A DNA stretch of 64,000 nt from Picochlorum sp. 'celeri' (taxonomy: Eukaryota > Chlorophyta > Trebouxiophyceae): positions 62,001-126,000 of the forward strand of contig JAACMV010000016.1 in assembly GCA_010909725.1 (NCBI GenBank). Reading direction: 5' to 3'. This document shows, one piece after another, positions 63,197-64,000 of this stretch. Positions within the stretch are counted from its first letter, which is position 1. Each line of letters begins with the position of its first letter. Both the position numbers and the translations under genes were made by a program. A model generated the notes under the pieces. That model saw nothing but the letters and a program-made list of their open reading frames with translations, had not been told where the DNA came from and did not search any database.

Positions 63197-63722
63197 ATTT
63201 TCTGTCGACAGGCGTCTGAGGGGTATTTCTGATTGCGTACATACAATATATGTGCCTAGATTGCTCAAAAAATTGCAGAGGGTTTTGGCGTATCCGAAAT
63301 ATCAGTGCTTTTCTTGTTGTGTATCTTTCCCAGTAGGATGCAGCGCTCGACCCTGATTACGTTACGCGCTTGTAAGCCTGACGTACGCCCAGGCCTGCAG
63401 AATGCCCCAGGAATTTCTTTTCTGGCACTCTATCCAGTTGACGGGCGCATGGGCCAGTCTCCATAAGGGAATCTGAAGCCTCTAGCACCAGAGGATAAAG
63501 ACCGCATCGCTACAAAACCAGACCAGACAATGCACATCATCCAGTAAATGCATACATGTATCCGTGGGCTCCATAGCAACAACGAACGAATCCGTTCAAA
63601 CGTGCTGTTGAGAGAGATCTCCAAATGAAGAGATCCAGAGTTTGCCAGACAATCAATCAATCGAGTGCCAATTGTGTTTCCTATATCTATATTCCATTTG
63701 CAATATTCATGTGATTTACGAA
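63197..63722. other. Intergenic region upstream of PAN/PPC gene and CMC4
   Basis: About 525 bases with two divergent 5' ends. A minus-strand frame ending at 63430 has a possible membrane span and a FRFPYGDWP motif but no usable ATG, so I do not call it as a gene; a missed exon is possible. Confidence 0.4.
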
Positions 63723-63968
63723 ATGCCCAACGTGTTGCAAGGTCAAGCAACAGAAGCGTGCAAAGGTTGGGCGTGTCGAATTCAAAAATGTATGAAAGAG
63801 ACCATGTTTGATATGAATAAATGCCAGTGGGAGATTGAAAAATTGAAAGAATGCTGTAGAGATCACCCTACCAGTCTTCACTGTGCATTTGATAGGCCTC
63901 GGCCTGGTGCTGTCTCAATAAAAAAACCAGAGGCAGCAGAGACTAGTATGAAGAATGAGAGCCCTTGA
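63723..63968 (+). CDS. CMC4: Twin CX9C mitochondrial protein, CMC4-like
   Basis: 81-residue intermembrane-space protein. The CHCH-type pairs are ACKGWACRIQKCM and KCQWEIEKLKECC, followed by another Cys (LHC) as in human CMC4 (p8MTCP1). Helix lengths and the KLKECC end agree. Such proteins are imported by the MIA40 pathway and often assist cytochrome c oxidase or copper handling. The start is the first ATG in the conserved frame; an upstream open stretch is not conserved. The stop is 32 nt from the window edge. Confidence 0.85.
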   Translation: MPNVLQGQATEACKGWACRIQKCMKETMFDMNKCQWEIEKLKECCRDHPTSLHCAFDRPRPGAVSIKKPEAAETSMKNESP

Positions 63969-64000
63969 ATGCCATGTTGTGATATTCCTGAATATGCAGT

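Noticed and set aside
1..64000. CRISPR arrays, bacterial operons or prophage
   Set aside because: Spliceosomal introns, transit peptides and eukaryotic complexes throughout; no direct-repeat/spacer array is seen.
1..64000. Transposable elements or viral genes
   Set aside because: No reverse transcriptase, transposase, integrase, terminal repeats or viral structural genes were recognised.

Overview
This is nuclear DNA of a gene-dense eukaryotic microbe, most likely a green alga (Viridiplantae, possibly a prasinophyte-type or other flagellate-capable lineage). I place it there from gene content: an AP2/ERF transcription factor, a plastid-type P-II protein, a plant-type ferritin with the plant extension peptide, a stand-alone SPX protein, an RUS/DUF647 protein, SPPPPP-type hydroxyproline-rich secreted proteins and GT71-type glycosyltransferase. 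I cannot name the genus. I support about 46 protein genes on both strands in 64 kb plus one intron-containing tRNA-Leu. Introns are few, mostly 60-160 nt, with donors close to GTRYGT and AG acceptors; several coding exons are tiny (3 nt, 12 nt, 25 nt). All multi-exon models below were joined by reading phase and family homology by eye.

Layout. 0.1-7.6 kb: PiT phosphate transporter, PIG-U, a type II thioesterase, and a divergent pair of arsenite methyltransferase and ferritin. 7.6-21 kb: a secretory/cell-surface block with a GT71-like glycosyltransferase, tRNA-Leu, an ABHD18 hydrolase, a secreted subtilase, an FkbM methyltransferase, an aquaporin-like channel with a large loop insertion, MED22, and a 1,336-residue secreted protein that fuses a subtilase to PPC-like and proline-rich modules. 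21-32.5 kb: housekeeping genes (METTL21-type methyltransferase, HNRNPH-type RNA binder, peptide deformylase, SPX protein, SmG, eIF2B-epsilon, POLE3, AGXT2, AP2 factor). 33-47 kb: renalase-like flavoprotein, RBM34/Nop12, profilin, MED10, UPRT, BET1-type SNARE, a HYLS1-like candidate, PCID2/Thp1, GUP1-type MBOAT, an NT-C2 coiled-coil protein, and a polyamine-type transporter. 46.6-64 kb: TIM21, NOP9, P-II, ALG8, UPF3, RUS, a DHHC-type protein, a small mitochondrial protein, a MARCH-type ligase, EXO1, PCCB, a PAN/proline-rich/PPC secreted protein and CMC4.

Themes. Phosphate handling (PiT, SPX), metal/metalloid handling (AS3MT, ferritin), glycosylation and membrane anchoring (PIG-U, ALG8, GT71, GUP1), and Mediator (MED22, MED10) each appear more than once, but I see no proof of functional clustering except the tightly spaced pairs.

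Points most worth attention: the subtilase/PPC/proline-rich fusion and its smaller relative at the other end of the window; three same-strand gene pairs only 7, 23 and 23 nt apart, which fit polycistronic transcripts; two intergenic chains of overlapping perfect palindromes with the same 18-plus-16 bp core design; palindromic TACATGTA motifs at convergent gene ends; and a DHHC-family protein that has lost two ligands of one zinc site.
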